DNA of 22,023 bases from Oscillospiraceae bacterium (GTDB lineage: Bacteria > Bacillota > Clostridia > UMGS1883): contig JAFLUQ010000022.1 of assembly GCA_022508735.1 (NCBI GenBank), forward strand, positions 1 through 22,023, in the 5' to 3' direction. Under the pieces are notes generated by a model. That model saw nothing but the letters and a program-made list of their open reading frames with translations. It ran no database searches and was not told the DNA's origin. Shown in pieces: positions 7,629-16,272 of this stretch; positions within the stretch are counted from its first letter, which is position 1; every line of letters starts with the position of its first letter. Made by a program: the position numbers and the translations under genes.

Positions 7629-8795
7629 ATGACAAAGAAAATAACATGGTCAATAGGGATCGATTACTGCTTTTATATATTTTGGATACCCTTGATGGTC
7701 GGTAAGGGCTTGGGTTTTACCGGCCGTGACAGCATTTTTCAAATTATAACCTTTGCCGCGCTTCCGTTTGCAGCTCTTAAGCTGGCCTTGTCAAAATGGA
7801 CCCGAAAAGAGCTGCTGGTGTGTATTATTTTGAACCTTATCGGTGTTGCTGTCTGGATCTTTTCAGGCGACACGAGTATATTGCTCACAACAATTACCGT
7901 AACCGCCTGTAAGGATATGGATATATACAATATTTTTAAACTGAGCTTTTGGATAAGGGGAATTATATTTGTAGTAATGACCTCGCTGGCAATAGCGAGG
8001 AAGATCGATATACAGTACCGTGTAAGATATTTTAACGGCGAAATAGACGTGCGCTACGCTCTGGGATACGATCAGCCCAATGCCGCGCACTATACATTGT
8101 TTGTCGTGGTCGTGCTCGCGCTGATAGCTTATCATAATAGGATGAAGCTCTATCATTATGCGGCGCTTCTCGCATATAATCTTTTCATTTTTAAATACAC
8201 CGATTCGAGAACAGGCGTGAGTTTAACAGCGCTGGTTCTGATACTTGTCTATATTTTGGACAGGTGGCATGTATTGACATTAAGAAGGCTTATTGAACGT
8301 TTGGGTAAATATTCGTATATACTGGCAACCGTGGGCAGCTTTGCCATTTGTTTTCTTTTGGCCACGGTGCCGCTATTGCAGTCGTTTGAAACTCTGTCGT
8401 CAAGATTTGCGACGGGAACAGATGTTATAAGGAACAACTCGCTGTCTCTGTTCGGCAAGCCGGGCATCGTAACGGATTTCGGATATATCGCTATACTGTA
8501 CGGTAACGGGATAATCGTATTTGCTCTTTTTATAACCGGTATGACGCTTTTGTTTAAAATGTGTCAGAAATATAACATGTACGTAGAGAGCGCGGTTATG
8601 ACAGTTTACGCGATATATACGCTGTCTGAGGCATATACGGGCTCTGTTCTGATGAATCTGTGCCTGATGTTTTTGGCGTGTATCATATATCCAAAGAGCA
8701 GAAAGAAGCTTTTAAGCACTCATATTAAAGATCAAAAGAGATTCAGAAAAAAACCAAATAAAAAACGATACATGAGGAAAATAAAAATTCGATGA
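7629..8795 (+). CDS. Wzy-like polysaccharide polymerase (polytopic membrane protein)
   Basis: The 388-residue protein consists of about 10 hydrophobic segments with a basic tail, and it includes the ALGYDQPNAAHYT loop and TDSRTGVSLTAL, patterns typical of Wzy/EpsG-type polymerases of Firmicutes capsule loci. Wzy proteins join lipid-linked repeat units on the outer face of the membrane and are highly divergent, so the call rests on topology, those loops and context. ATG 7629 is preceded by AAGGGG at 7611-7616, a rather long 12-base spacing. The 50-base gap before it is the largest within the compact part of the operon. From here base composition becomes more AT-rich than in upstream genes, consistent with a serotype-specific module. 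Confidence 0.75.
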   Translation: MTKKITWSIGIDYCFYIFWIPLMVGKGLGFTGRDSIFQIITFAALPFAALKLALSKWTRKELLVCIILNLIGVAVWIFSGDTSILLTTITVTACKDMDIYNIFKLSFWIRGIIFVVMTSLAIARKIDIQYRVRYFNGEIDVRYALGYDQPNAAHYTLFVVVVLALIAYHNRMKLYHYAALLAYNLFIFKYTDSRTGVSLTALVLILVYILDRWHVLTLRRLIERLGKYSYILATVGSFAICFLLATVPLLQSFETLSSRFATGTDVIRNNSLSLFGKPGIVTDFGYIAILYGNGIIVFALFITGMTLLFKMCQKYNMYVESAVMTVYAIYTLSEAYTGSVLMNLCLMFLACIIYPKSRKKLLSTHIKDQKRFRKKPNKKRYMRKIKIR

Positions 8796-8810
8796 GATGA
8801 GGATATTATT

Positions 8811-9539
8811 GTGACGAAAGATAATTTATATATTCCTAAATATTTACATTTTTGTTGGTTTGGAAAGAAGCCTATACCCAAACAATATATAAATTATATG
8901 GAAACCTGGAAAAAATTTTTGCCGGATCATGAAATAATATGCTGGAATGAAGAAAATTTTCCCATAGAAAGCTATGCTTATGCCAAAGAAGCCTTTAACG
9001 CGGATAAAATGGCTTTTGTAAGTGATGTTGCCCGGGTCTATGCGTTAAAAACCATGGGCGGAATATATTTGGATACTGATGTTGAAGTGATCAGAGCCTT
9101 TGATGGGATCCTTAACGGGCAAAAGGGTGTGCTGGGTCACGAGTCAGCCAAGGCTATCGGCACCGGATTCATGGCCTTTGCTCCGGAGCATCCTTTAATA
9201 AACGAGATGAACGATTACTATTTATCTAATCACTTTGAGGTGGGCGACGGTAATTTTCCGACCAAATCAAACACTATGATTCTGGCGGAGATCATCGAGA
9301 GAAAATATGGGGTAAAGCCCCGCGACACCGTGCAGGAAATCGGCGATTCTGTTATCATATACCCGAGAGAGTATTTTACAGCCTTTGACTCTGTGGTAGG
9401 AAAAGGCGTGCCGACAATAAATACACGCTGCATTCATCATATGTCGGCATCCTGGTTCACGCCAACTAAGATGATAAAAAGAAAAATCAAAATGATTTTA
9501 AACAGACTGCTGCAGCCGTTCAATATAAGAATCAAATAA
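8811..9539 (+). CDS. GT32-type capsular polysaccharide glycosyltransferase
   Basis: The protein (242 residues) is a GT-A fold sugar transferase with the DXD-type motif D88-T89-D90 in GGIYLDTDVEV, which coordinates the metal and nucleotide-sugar. The N-terminal IPKYLHFCWFGKKPIPKQ and the middle AFVSDVARVYALKTMGGIY are the recognisable GT32 (Och1-like, DXD sugar-binding region) signature. The length is typical for the bacterial capsular forms. Translation starts at GTG 8811 with TGAGGA 8 bases upstream; the previous gene stops 15 bases earlier. The start of the gene is markedly AT-rich, with many AAA, ATA and TTT codons unlike the rfb genes downstream, which suggests separate acquisition. Donor sugar is unknown. 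Confidence 0.88.
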   Translation: MTKDNLYIPKYLHFCWFGKKPIPKQYINYMETWKKFLPDHEIICWNEENFPIESYAYAKEAFNADKMAFVSDVARVYALKTMGGIYLDTDVEVIRAFDGILNGQKGVLGHESAKAIGTGFMAFAPEHPLINEMNDYYLSNHFEVGDGNFPTKSNTMILAEIIERKYGVKPRDTVQEIGDSVIIYPREYFTAFDSVVGKGVPTINTRCIHHMSASWFTPTKMIKRKIKMILNRLLQPFNIRIK

Positions 9540-9576
9540 AGGCGAGCATATTGCAATATGGCGGTGAGGAAGAATT

Positions 9577-10782
9577 ATGGTAAGTTTATACAGCTGGGCC
9601 GGCTTTTTGGCATTTATTATACCGGCGTTAAAAATGTATGCGGTTCAACAATACGCGATGCTGGATAATGTTTTTGACTTATGGGGCTTTGCCGCGTGCG
9701 GCGTTTTGATTATTCTTTACATGAATAATTCAAAAAATATAGCGGTGCCAAAGGGATTAAAATATATTTTTGCCTTTATATGTGTTATGATGTTGGCCAC
9801 GGTCATGAATTTCAGCGATCAGCTTACCGCGCTGTTAAGCGAGACATCAAGGCTATTGATAACGCCGCTGTATCTGATGCTGGCCTTCTCTTCGGGCGAG
9901 GAAGTCTTTTTAAGCGCCCTAAAAAAATTGCGGGTGACATACATCACTGTGCTGCTCGCTGACGTGACGGTTCTGGCTTTGGAGCTGTTGGGTGTAAAAA
10001 TTTACAAAAGCGTGATCTACACCATTCTGGGCATGGATAACTATGCGGCCTTTATGATCATACCGATGCTGACTGTCATATTCTATGCTTCGTGCAGGAA
10101 CAATGGCAGGATCGACTTTTTGGATATTGCAATATATGCGCTGTGTCTGGCAGCCAAAGTGATAACCTTCTCATTTGCGGCTATGCTGGGTCTTGTGGCT
10201 ATGGGGCTGGTCATATTATTCGCCTATAATATAAAAAGCTCCATAAAAATACTATTGCCGCAATTGATGATCGGGTTATCGGTTCTGCTGATAATAGGCG
10301 TTGTTGCCATGCAGGCGAGCACAAGGCTGGATATTATGCTCGAAGGCACCGACAAGACTATAACTTCAAGAAGTATGATATGGGAGCACACCGTGGAGCA
10401 CATACCGGATAAACTATTCTTAGGTCACGGTAAGACCTCAGGCAGCCAATTTAAATCGTCGGCCGGGTTATCATTACAGTGGCACGATCAGGCGACACAT
10501 CCGCATAATTTTATTTTAGCGGTTCTATATTCAACGGGCCTTGTCGGAGCCTTGATCTATGCGGGCATCCTGAGCCAATTATTAAAAAAAATACGAATGA
10601 AGATAAATGACAGAATAACATCGGTAGTGCTTGGAGGAATAATAGGATATTTTATTCTGATGATAGCGGACGACTATGTAACGATCCCGATGTTGTATAC
10701 CTTGCTGACTGTTGTCTACCTCGACAATAATGATATGCTGGGCAAGGTGAAAATGCGAAAAAATCAGGTGAACAGCAGATGA
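9577..10782 (+). CDS. O-antigen ligase/polymerase-like membrane protein (Wzy_C/WaaL type)
   Basis: The 401-residue protein has about 10-11 hydrophobic segments and, between late ones, a large outer loop with SRSMIWEHTVEHIPDKLFLG followed by THPHNFILAVLYSTGLVG. The R-x-x-x-W and H-N-x-x-L pattern of this loop is the hallmark of the O-antigen ligase/polymerase superfamily. It either polymerises repeats or transfers the finished glycan to an acceptor. Because another polymerase-like gene lies at 7629-8795, the two may divide these tasks; the family alone does not settle this. GAGGAAG precedes ATG 9577. The 37-base spacer contains a perfect 14-base palindrome (9547-9560) of no clear function. Confidence 0.83.
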   Translation: MVSLYSWAGFLAFIIPALKMYAVQQYAMLDNVFDLWGFAACGVLIILYMNNSKNIAVPKGLKYIFAFICVMMLATVMNFSDQLTALLSETSRLLITPLYLMLAFSSGEEVFLSALKKLRVTYITVLLADVTVLALELLGVKIYKSVIYTILGMDNYAAFMIIPMLTVIFYASCRNNGRIDFLDIAIYALCLAAKVITFSFAAMLGLVAMGLVILFAYNIKSSIKILLPQLMIGLSVLLIIGVVAMQASTRLDIMLEGTDKTITSRSMIWEHTVEHIPDKLFLGHGKTSGSQFKSSAGLSLQWHDQATHPHNFILAVLYSTGLVGALIYAGILSQLLKKIRMKINDRITSVVLGGIIGYFILMIADDYVTIPMLYTLLTVVYLDNNDMLGKVKMRKNQVNSR

Positions 10783-10797
10783 ACGGAGTGAGTGAGT

Positions 10798-11787
10798 GTG
10801 AGTGATAACACAGCTGACATAAAGGTCAGTGTATATTGTCTGGCTTATAACCACGGGAAGTATATCCGTGACGCGCTCAACGGTTTTGTCAGTCAAAAAA
10901 CTGATTTCAGATATGAGGTTTTTGTTCATGACGACGCGTCTACAGATAACACGGCTGAAATAATCAGGGAATATGCCGAAAAGTATCCGGATATAATAAA
11001 GCCCGTTTTCCAGAAGGAAAACCAGTATTCAAAGGGCATAAAAATACCGAAAAAATATATATTTCCGCTGATGAGCGGAAAATATATTGCGGTTTGTGAG
11101 GGCGACGATTATTGGTGTGATGAAAACAAGCTGCAGCTGCAGTATGAATATATGGAGGCGCACCCGGAGTGCAGCCTGTGTGTGCATAATACGAAAAAGG
11201 TCAGCACACATGGAGATGAGCTGCATAGACTGAGTAATCACAGCGGTCATGATGCTGATTATACCGCTGAGGATATAATAAAGGCCGATGGCGGCGGTTT
11301 GTTTCATACCAGCTCGTATATGTACCGACGGGAGGATAGGCTCAATCAGCCCGAACAATTTACCATGAAGACGGCGGGAGACTACCCCACGGCTATATAC
11401 TTGTCAACAATAGGTAATGTCCATTATATTGACAAAGTTATGTCAGTATACAGAATTGGAGACGCAGGCTCATGGACGGTGCGTCTCAGAAAAAACAAAA
11501 GAAAGCTGCTTGAACATTATTATGACATTTATGAGGCAATGAATAAAATGAACGCATATACCGGCGGAAAGTATGAGGCAGCGTTCAAATATATAACTGA
11601 AAAATATGAGTGCGACGAATTGTATGTGCGGGGAGAGCTGACAGCTGTTTTAAAGAACAGAACGTACAGAAAATGGTTTAGTAAAAAAACATTTATGACC
11701 AAATTAAAATTGGTGATAAAATGGTTTTTAATAAAATGCAGATTATATGATACAGAGGATCTAACATGGACACCCCCAAAAAAGTAA
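10798..11787 (+). CDS. Glycosyltransferase family 2
   Basis: This GT-A enzyme (329 residues) starts with the classical IKVSVYCLAYNHGKYI strand, then HDDASTDNT (44-52, nucleotide binding) and CEGDDYW (D103/D104), which takes the DXD role in this subfamily. The C-terminal part is basic and may lie against the membrane. Two GTG starts are possible: 10792 and 10798. GGAG at 10785-10788 is 3 bases from the first and 9 from the second, so 10798 is preferred; the difference is two residues. The 3' end overlaps the flippase gene by 22 bases, indicating translational coupling. It is the fifth glycosyltransferase of the locus. Donor sugar is unknown. Confidence 0.9.
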   Translation: MSDNTADIKVSVYCLAYNHGKYIRDALNGFVSQKTDFRYEVFVHDDASTDNTAEIIREYAEKYPDIIKPVFQKENQYSKGIKIPKKYIFPLMSGKYIAVCEGDDYWCDENKLQLQYEYMEAHPECSLCVHNTKKVSTHGDELHRLSNHSGHDADYTAEDIIKADGGGLFHTSSYMYRREDRLNQPEQFTMKTAGDYPTAIYLSTIGNVHYIDKVMSVYRIGDAGSWTVRLRKNKRKLLEHYYDIYEAMNKMNAYTGGKYEAAFKYITEKYECDELYVRGELTAVLKNRTYRKWFSKKTFMTKLKLVIKWFLIKCRLYDTEDLTWTPPKK

Positions 11788-13205
11788 TATTCAATTTAAT
11801 ATGGCGTTACGCTGAGCGCTGCGGTGCGCAGCTTATTCAGTTCGTTGTATCGATTGTCCTCGCGAGGCTCCTTACGCCTTCGGACTACGGTCTGGTCGGG
11901 CTTATAACAGTGTTTATAGCAATAGCAAACGTATTTGCCCAAAGTGGACTGGGGCAGGCGCTGGTTCAGCGAAAGAACGCCGACGATACGGACTTTTCTA
12001 CTGTATTTTACTACAGCATAGGATTTTCAATAATTTTATATGTGATCCTGTTTTTCAGCGCCCCGTTTATTGCCGGCTTTTATAATGAGCCGCTGCTGAC
12101 GGCCGTAATACGGGTGCTGGGCCTTGTTGTTGTTATAGGCGCGGTCAACAGCGTTCAGCAGGCATACGTGCAGAAGACCATGCAGTTCAAGCGCTTCTTC
12201 TGGGCGACCTTGGGCGGCACGCTTGTCTCCGCGGTAGTGGGCATTGCCATGGCCTATAAAGGCCTTGGAGTGTGGGCCCTTGTGGCGCAGCAGCTCACTA
12301 ACCAGTGTATAGATACGATCGTGCTGTGGCTGACCGTAAAATGGAGACCCATATGGGCGTTTTCTATCACGCGCATGAAGCAGCTCTTTTCCTACGGGTG
12401 GAAGCTGCTCTGCTCTTCGCTTCTTGATACGGCATATAATAATATTTATTCCCTTGTTATAGGAAAGTTTTATTCGTCCTCAGACTTGGGGTATTATAAT
12501 CGCGGCAAGCAGTTTCCGATGCTCATCATACAGAACATAAACAGCGCGATCGACAGTGTGCTTTTCCCGGTGCTGTCAGAAGCGCAGAACGAGAAAGAAC
12601 GGCTTAAGGCAATGACAAGGCGGGCCATAGTGACGAGCACCTTTCTGATTTTCCCGGCAATGGCCGGGCTTGCGGCAGTAGCCAAGCCGCTGACGGTGAT
12701 TTTGCTCACTGAAAAATGGCTGCCGGCGGTGCCGTTTATCCAGTTCTGCTGCTTTACCTATGCCTTCTGGCCGGTGCATACGGCCAATCTGCAGGCCATA
12801 AAGGCCATCGGGCGGAGCGACATATTCCTGAAGCTGGAAATTATTAAAAAGGTTATAGGAATAACAACATTGATCGTCACGCTTCCATTTGGACTTTATG
12901 CGATGATGATCGGGCGGTGTGTCAGCACGATCTCGAGCTCCTTGATCAATGCGTTCCCGAACAGAAGGCTGATAGGCTATTCCTACGGTGAGCAGATCAG
13001 GGATATGCTGCCGTCGCTTTTGCTTTCGGCCGCAATGTGCGCCATAGTGCTGGCCGTTGGGCTCTTGAATTTAAACGTCTGGCTCACGATGCTGATTCAG
13101 ATCATTGTGGGCGGCGGCGTATATTGTGCAGGGGCAAAGCTGTTCAAATTTGAATGTATGGAATATATCATAGGAACAGCTAGGGGCTTTGTTAAGAAAA
13201 AATAA
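11766..13205 (+). CDS. Wzx-type flippase, polysaccharide transporter of the MOP superfamily (WzxC/TuaB-like)
   Basis: The 479-residue protein has about 12-14 hydrophobic segments and starts with a charged N-terminus, then RYAERCGAQLIQFVVSIVLARLLTPSDYGLVGL, the standard opening of the WzxC/TuaB branch of lipopolysaccharide biosynthesis flippases. The motif YNRGKQFPMLIIQNIN, conserved in this branch, follows in the middle. It moves lipid-linked repeat units across the cytoplasmic membrane, feeding the polymerase. ATG 11766 lies inside the end of the GT2 gene (22-base overlap); no strong Shine-Dalgarno is needed if ribosomes reinitiate. From about this gene onward GC content returns to the level of the flanking conserved genes. 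Confidence 0.9.
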   Translation: MDTPKKVIFNLIWRYAERCGAQLIQFVVSIVLARLLTPSDYGLVGLITVFIAIANVFAQSGLGQALVQRKNADDTDFSTVFYYSIGFSIILYVILFFSAPFIAGFYNEPLLTAVIRVLGLVVVIGAVNSVQQAYVQKTMQFKRFFWATLGGTLVSAVVGIAMAYKGLGVWALVAQQLTNQCIDTIVLWLTVKWRPIWAFSITRMKQLFSYGWKLLCSSLLDTAYNNIYSLVIGKFYSSSDLGYYNRGKQFPMLIIQNINSAIDSVLFPVLSEAQNEKERLKAMTRRAIVTSTFLIFPAMAGLAAVAKPLTVILLTEKWLPAVPFIQFCCFTYAFWPVHTANLQAIKAIGRSDIFLKLEIIKKVIGITTLIVTLPFGLYAMMIGRCVSTISSSLINAFPNRRLIGYSYGEQIRDMLPSLLLSAAMCAIVLAVGLLNLNVWLTMLIQIIVGGGVYCAGAKLFKFECMEYIIGTARGFVKKK

Positions 13206-13234
13206 GCAATAAAAAATGGGATCAGGTGAAATTC

Positions 13235-14347
13235 ATGTCGATCAATGTGACGCGCTCGTCAATGCCGGACTTTGACGAATATATAGAAGAAATAAAGGAC
13301 CTGTGGGACAGCCGGTGGCTCACGAACATGGGGGCTAAGCACAATAAGTTGCAAGAAGAGCTGTGCGGCTATCTTTCGGTGGATAACGTATCGCTGTTCA
13401 CCAACGGCCATCTGGCCTTAGAGGCGGCGCTCGCCGCCATGAAGCTGACCGGCGAGGTCATAACCACGCCGTTTACGTTTTCTTCAACCACTCAGGCTAT
13501 AGTGCGCTGCGGCCTCACTCCTGTGTTCTGCGACGTAAGGCCGGAGGATTACACCATAGACCCGGCAAAGCTCGAAGCTCTCATAACTGATAAGACCTCG
13601 GCTATTGTGCCGGTTCACGTCTATGGCAGCATATGCGACGTTTATGCCATAGAGAGAATTGCAAAGAAGCACGGCCTTAAGGTCATATACGACGCGGCCC
13701 ACGCCTTTGGCGTTCGCATGGAGGAGCGGGGCATAGGCAGCTTCGGCGACGCAGCCATGTTCAGCTTCCATGCCACGAAGGTGTTCAACACCGTTGAGGG
13801 CGGCTGCGTTACCTATGCCGACAGCTCTCTGACGGAGAGGCTCATGATGCAGAAGAACTTCGGCATGAGGCCCGGCGGCGAGAGCTATCCCGAGGTTGCC
13901 GGCAATTCAAAGCTGGACGAGTTCAGGGCCGCAATGGGTCTGTGCAATCTCCGCCATGTAGACGGTGAGATAGAAAAGAGAAAAGCGGCCGTAGTTCGCT
14001 ACACAGAGCGCCTTGGGGGAGTTCCCGGCCTTAAGATATGGCGGGAGCAGCCCGGCGTGAAGCATAACTACGCCTATTTCCCGGTGGTGTTCGACAAGGA
14101 GACCTTTGGCCTCGACCGTGATGAGGCGGCGGCGAGGCTCCTTGAACACGGCATTTCCGCCAGAAAATATTTCTACCCTCTGACAAGCGCGTTGAAGTGC
14201 TATGAGGGTAGGTTTGAACTACAGGAAACTCCAGTCGCGGAATATGCGGCGAAAAACGTTCTGACGCTGCCGCTGTTCGCCGACCTGACTATGGAGGACG
14301 TGGACAGAATTTGTGATATTATTCTCAGCAAGGGGGAACAGGCATGA
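13235..14347 (+). CDS. DegT/DnrJ/EryC1/StrS family PLP-dependent sugar aminotransferase
   Basis: The enzyme (370 residues) transfers an amino group, usually from glutamate, to a keto group of a nucleotide-sugar. PLP-binding features are present: D153 in IYDAAHAFG contacts the pyridine nitrogen and K182 in FSFHATKVFNTVEGG forms the internal aldimine. A GTG at 13226 is in frame, but AGGTGA (13224-13229) is a good Shine-Dalgarno 5 bases before ATG 13235, so the GTG is part of the ribosome-binding site. The stop overlaps rfbA as ATGA. Next to RfbA and RfbB, and with no isomerase in view, its likely substrate is dTDP-4-keto-6-deoxyglucose, giving a dTDP-4-amino-4,6-dideoxyhexose (VioA- or WecE-like). 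Stereochemistry and position of amination are not readable. Confidence 0.88.
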   Translation: MSINVTRSSMPDFDEYIEEIKDLWDSRWLTNMGAKHNKLQEELCGYLSVDNVSLFTNGHLALEAALAAMKLTGEVITTPFTFSSTTQAIVRCGLTPVFCDVRPEDYTIDPAKLEALITDKTSAIVPVHVYGSICDVYAIERIAKKHGLKVIYDAAHAFGVRMEERGIGSFGDAAMFSFHATKVFNTVEGGCVTYADSSLTERLMMQKNFGMRPGGESYPEVAGNSKLDEFRAAMGLCNLRHVDGEIEKRKAAVVRYTERLGGVPGLKIWREQPGVKHNYAYFPVVFDKETFGLDRDEAAARLLEHGISARKYFYPLTSALKCYEGRFELQETPVAEYAAKNVLTLPLFADLTMEDVDRICDIILSKGEQA

Positions 14348-15210
14348 AGGGTATCATCTTAGCCGGAGGCTCCGGCACACGGCTTTACCCGATGACAAAG
14401 GTGGTTTCTAAGCAGCTTCTGCCGATATACGACAAGCCCATGATATATTACCCGCTGTCTACCCTGCTGCTGGCCGGGATAAGAGATATTCTCGTTATTT
14501 CCACTCCCGCCGACATCGGGCTTTATGAGGCGCTCTTAGGTGACGGAAGCAGAATAGGGGTAAGCATTAAATACAAGGTCCAGCCGGAGCCTAAGGGGCT
14601 GGCTCAGGCCTTTATACTCGGTGAGGAATTTATCGGCGATGACAGCGTTTGCCTGATACTGGGCGACAACATATTCTACGGCAAGGACTTTACCCGCACG
14701 TTGAGATCGGCTATCGACGGCCTCGACGGAGCGACCATATTCGGCTACCCCGTAAAGAATCCGACCGAATTCGGCGTTGTGGAGTTTGACGAAAATCACA
14801 ACGTTATTTCCATTGAGGAAAAGCCGGAAAACCCAAAGTCGGACTATGCCGTTCCGGGGCTTTATTTCTATGACAATTCCGTGGTGGAGATCGCGAAGAA
14901 CGTTAAGCCCTCAGCCAGAGGGGAATATGAGATAACCTCGGTCAACAACGAGTATCTGAGAAGAAAAAAGCTAAAGGTGCAGCTCATGCAGCGCGGCATG
15001 GCCTGGCTCGATACGGGCACGCCCGGCGGCATGATAAAGGCCGGAGAGTTCGTGCAGACGGTTCAGGATATGCAGGGCTTCTACATATCCTGCATAGAGG
15101 AAATCGCGTGGCGGCGCGGCTTTATTGACGACGCACAGCTGCGTAAATTAGGTGAAGAGCTGCAGAAGGTAGACTACGGAAAATACTTGTTATCGCTGCT
15201 TGAAGATTAA
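14344..15210 (+). CDS. rfbA: Glucose-1-phosphate thymidylyltransferase
   Basis: The 288-residue enzyme joins glucose-1-phosphate and dTTP to make dTDP-glucose, the first step of dTDP-deoxysugar synthesis. It has the nucleotide loop GGSGTRLYP (8-16), the metal-binding D108 in LGDNIFYG, the EKP segment, and D223 in WLDTGT, the second metal ligand. The C-terminal helices that form the regulatory site of the tetramer, around CIEEIAWRRGF, are complete. Length is typical (about 290). The ATG overlaps the aminotransferase stop (ATGA) and follows an AAGGGGG Shine-Dalgarno. A degenerate copy of this protein, fused to an HTH domain, is encoded two genes downstream at 16273-17190. Confidence 0.97.
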   Translation: MKGIILAGGSGTRLYPMTKVVSKQLLPIYDKPMIYYPLSTLLLAGIRDILVISTPADIGLYEALLGDGSRIGVSIKYKVQPEPKGLAQAFILGEEFIGDDSVCLILGDNIFYGKDFTRTLRSAIDGLDGATIFGYPVKNPTEFGVVEFDENHNVISIEEKPENPKSDYAVPGLYFYDNSVVEIAKNVKPSARGEYEITSVNNEYLRRKKLKVQLMQRGMAWLDTGTPGGMIKAGEFVQTVQDMQGFYISCIEEIAWRRGFIDDAQLRKLGEELQKVDYGKYLLSLLED

Positions 15211-15243
15211 GACCTGAAATATCAGTTAAGAGGAGGATGCCGA

Positions 15244-16269
15244 ATGGCTTTGAATATCATCGTTACCGGCGGAGCCGGTTTTATAGGCAGCAACTTTGTG
15301 TTTCATATGCTGGATAAATACCCGGACTATAGAATTATCTGTCTGGACAAGCTGACCTACGCGGGTAATCTTTCTACCCTTGAGCCTGTTATGGACAATA
15401 AGAATTTCCGCTTTGTGAAGGCCGACATCTGCGACCGCGAGGCAGTTTATGCACTGTTCGAGGAGGAAAAGCCGGACATAGTTGTCAACTTTGCGGCAGA
15501 AAGCCATGTTGACCGCTCCATAGAGGACCCGGGGATATTCCTCGAGACCAACATCATGGGCACGGCGGTGCTCATGGACGCCTGCCGCAAATACGGAATA
15601 GTGCGCTATCATCAGGTATCGACCGACGAGGTCTACGGCGACCTGCCCTTAGACAGGCCCGACCTGTTCTTTACAGAGGAAACTCCCATACACACCAGCT
15701 CGCCCTACAGCAGCTCTAAGGCCGCGGCTGATTTGCTTGTTATGGCCTATCACAGGACCTACGGGCTGCCGGTTACAATATCACGCTGCTCCAACAACTA
15801 CGGGCCCTATCATTTCCCCGAGAAGCTGATCCCGCTTATGATAGCAAACGCCCTAAGCGACAAGCCGCTGCCGGTATACGGCGAGGGGCTGAACGTGCGC
15901 GACTGGCTCTATGTGGAGGATCACTGCAAGGCTATTGATCTGATAATCCATAGCGGCAGAGTGGGCGAGATATATAACATCGGCGGCCACAATGAGATGA
16001 AGAACATCGACATTGTTAAGATCATCTGCCGGGAGCTGGGTAAGCCCGAAAGCCTCATAACCTTTGTGACCGACCGCAAGGGCCACGACATGCGCTATGC
16101 CATCGACCCGACGAAGATACACTCTGAGCTGGGCTGGCTGCCGGAGACAAAATTTGAGGATGGCATTAAGAAAACCATAAAGTGGTATCTCGACAACCGC
16201 GATTGGTGGGAGAACATCATCAGCGGCGAGTATCAGAGCTACTATGAGAAAATGTACGGGAACAGATGA
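15244..16269 (+). CDS. rfbB: dTDP-glucose 4,6-dehydratase
   Basis: This short-chain dehydrogenase/reductase-fold enzyme (341 residues) turns dTDP-glucose into dTDP-4-keto-6-deoxyglucose. NAD+ binds at TGGAGFIG (8-15). The catalytic triad region T127-D128-E129 in VSTDEVYGD and the Y155-x3-K159 pair (YSSSK) are intact, as are NNYGPYHFPEKLIPL and VRDWLYVEDH of the substrate pocket. A full AGGAGG Shine-Dalgarno precedes the ATG. Its product is the branch point to rhamnose (RfbC/RfbD, both absent here) or to amino sugars (aminotransferase, present three genes earlier in the chain). The regulator-like fusion gene starts 3 bases after the stop. Confidence 0.97.
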   Translation: MALNIIVTGGAGFIGSNFVFHMLDKYPDYRIICLDKLTYAGNLSTLEPVMDNKNFRFVKADICDREAVYALFEEEKPDIVVNFAAESHVDRSIEDPGIFLETNIMGTAVLMDACRKYGIVRYHQVSTDEVYGDLPLDRPDLFFTEETPIHTSSPYSSSKAAADLLVMAYHRTYGLPVTISRCSNNYGPYHFPEKLIPLMIANALSDKPLPVYGEGLNVRDWLYVEDHCKAIDLIIHSGRVGEIYNIGGHNEMKNIDIVKIICRELGKPESLITFVTDRKGHDMRYAIDPTKIHSELGWLPETKFEDGIKKTIKWYLDNRDWWENIISGEYQSYYEKMYGNR

Positions 16270-16272
16270 GCT

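Noticed and set aside
7012..7653. 213-codon open frame on the - strand opposite the radical SAM gene
   Set aside because: It is fully antisense to a gene with conserved cysteine motifs, and its protein looks low in motif content and biased by the complementary codons.
9547..9560. Perfect 14-base palindrome CATATTGCAATATG between GT32 and ligase-like genes
   Set aside because: AT-rich palindromes of this size are expected by chance here; it is mid-operon with no promoter elements and no second copy noticed in an intergenic site.
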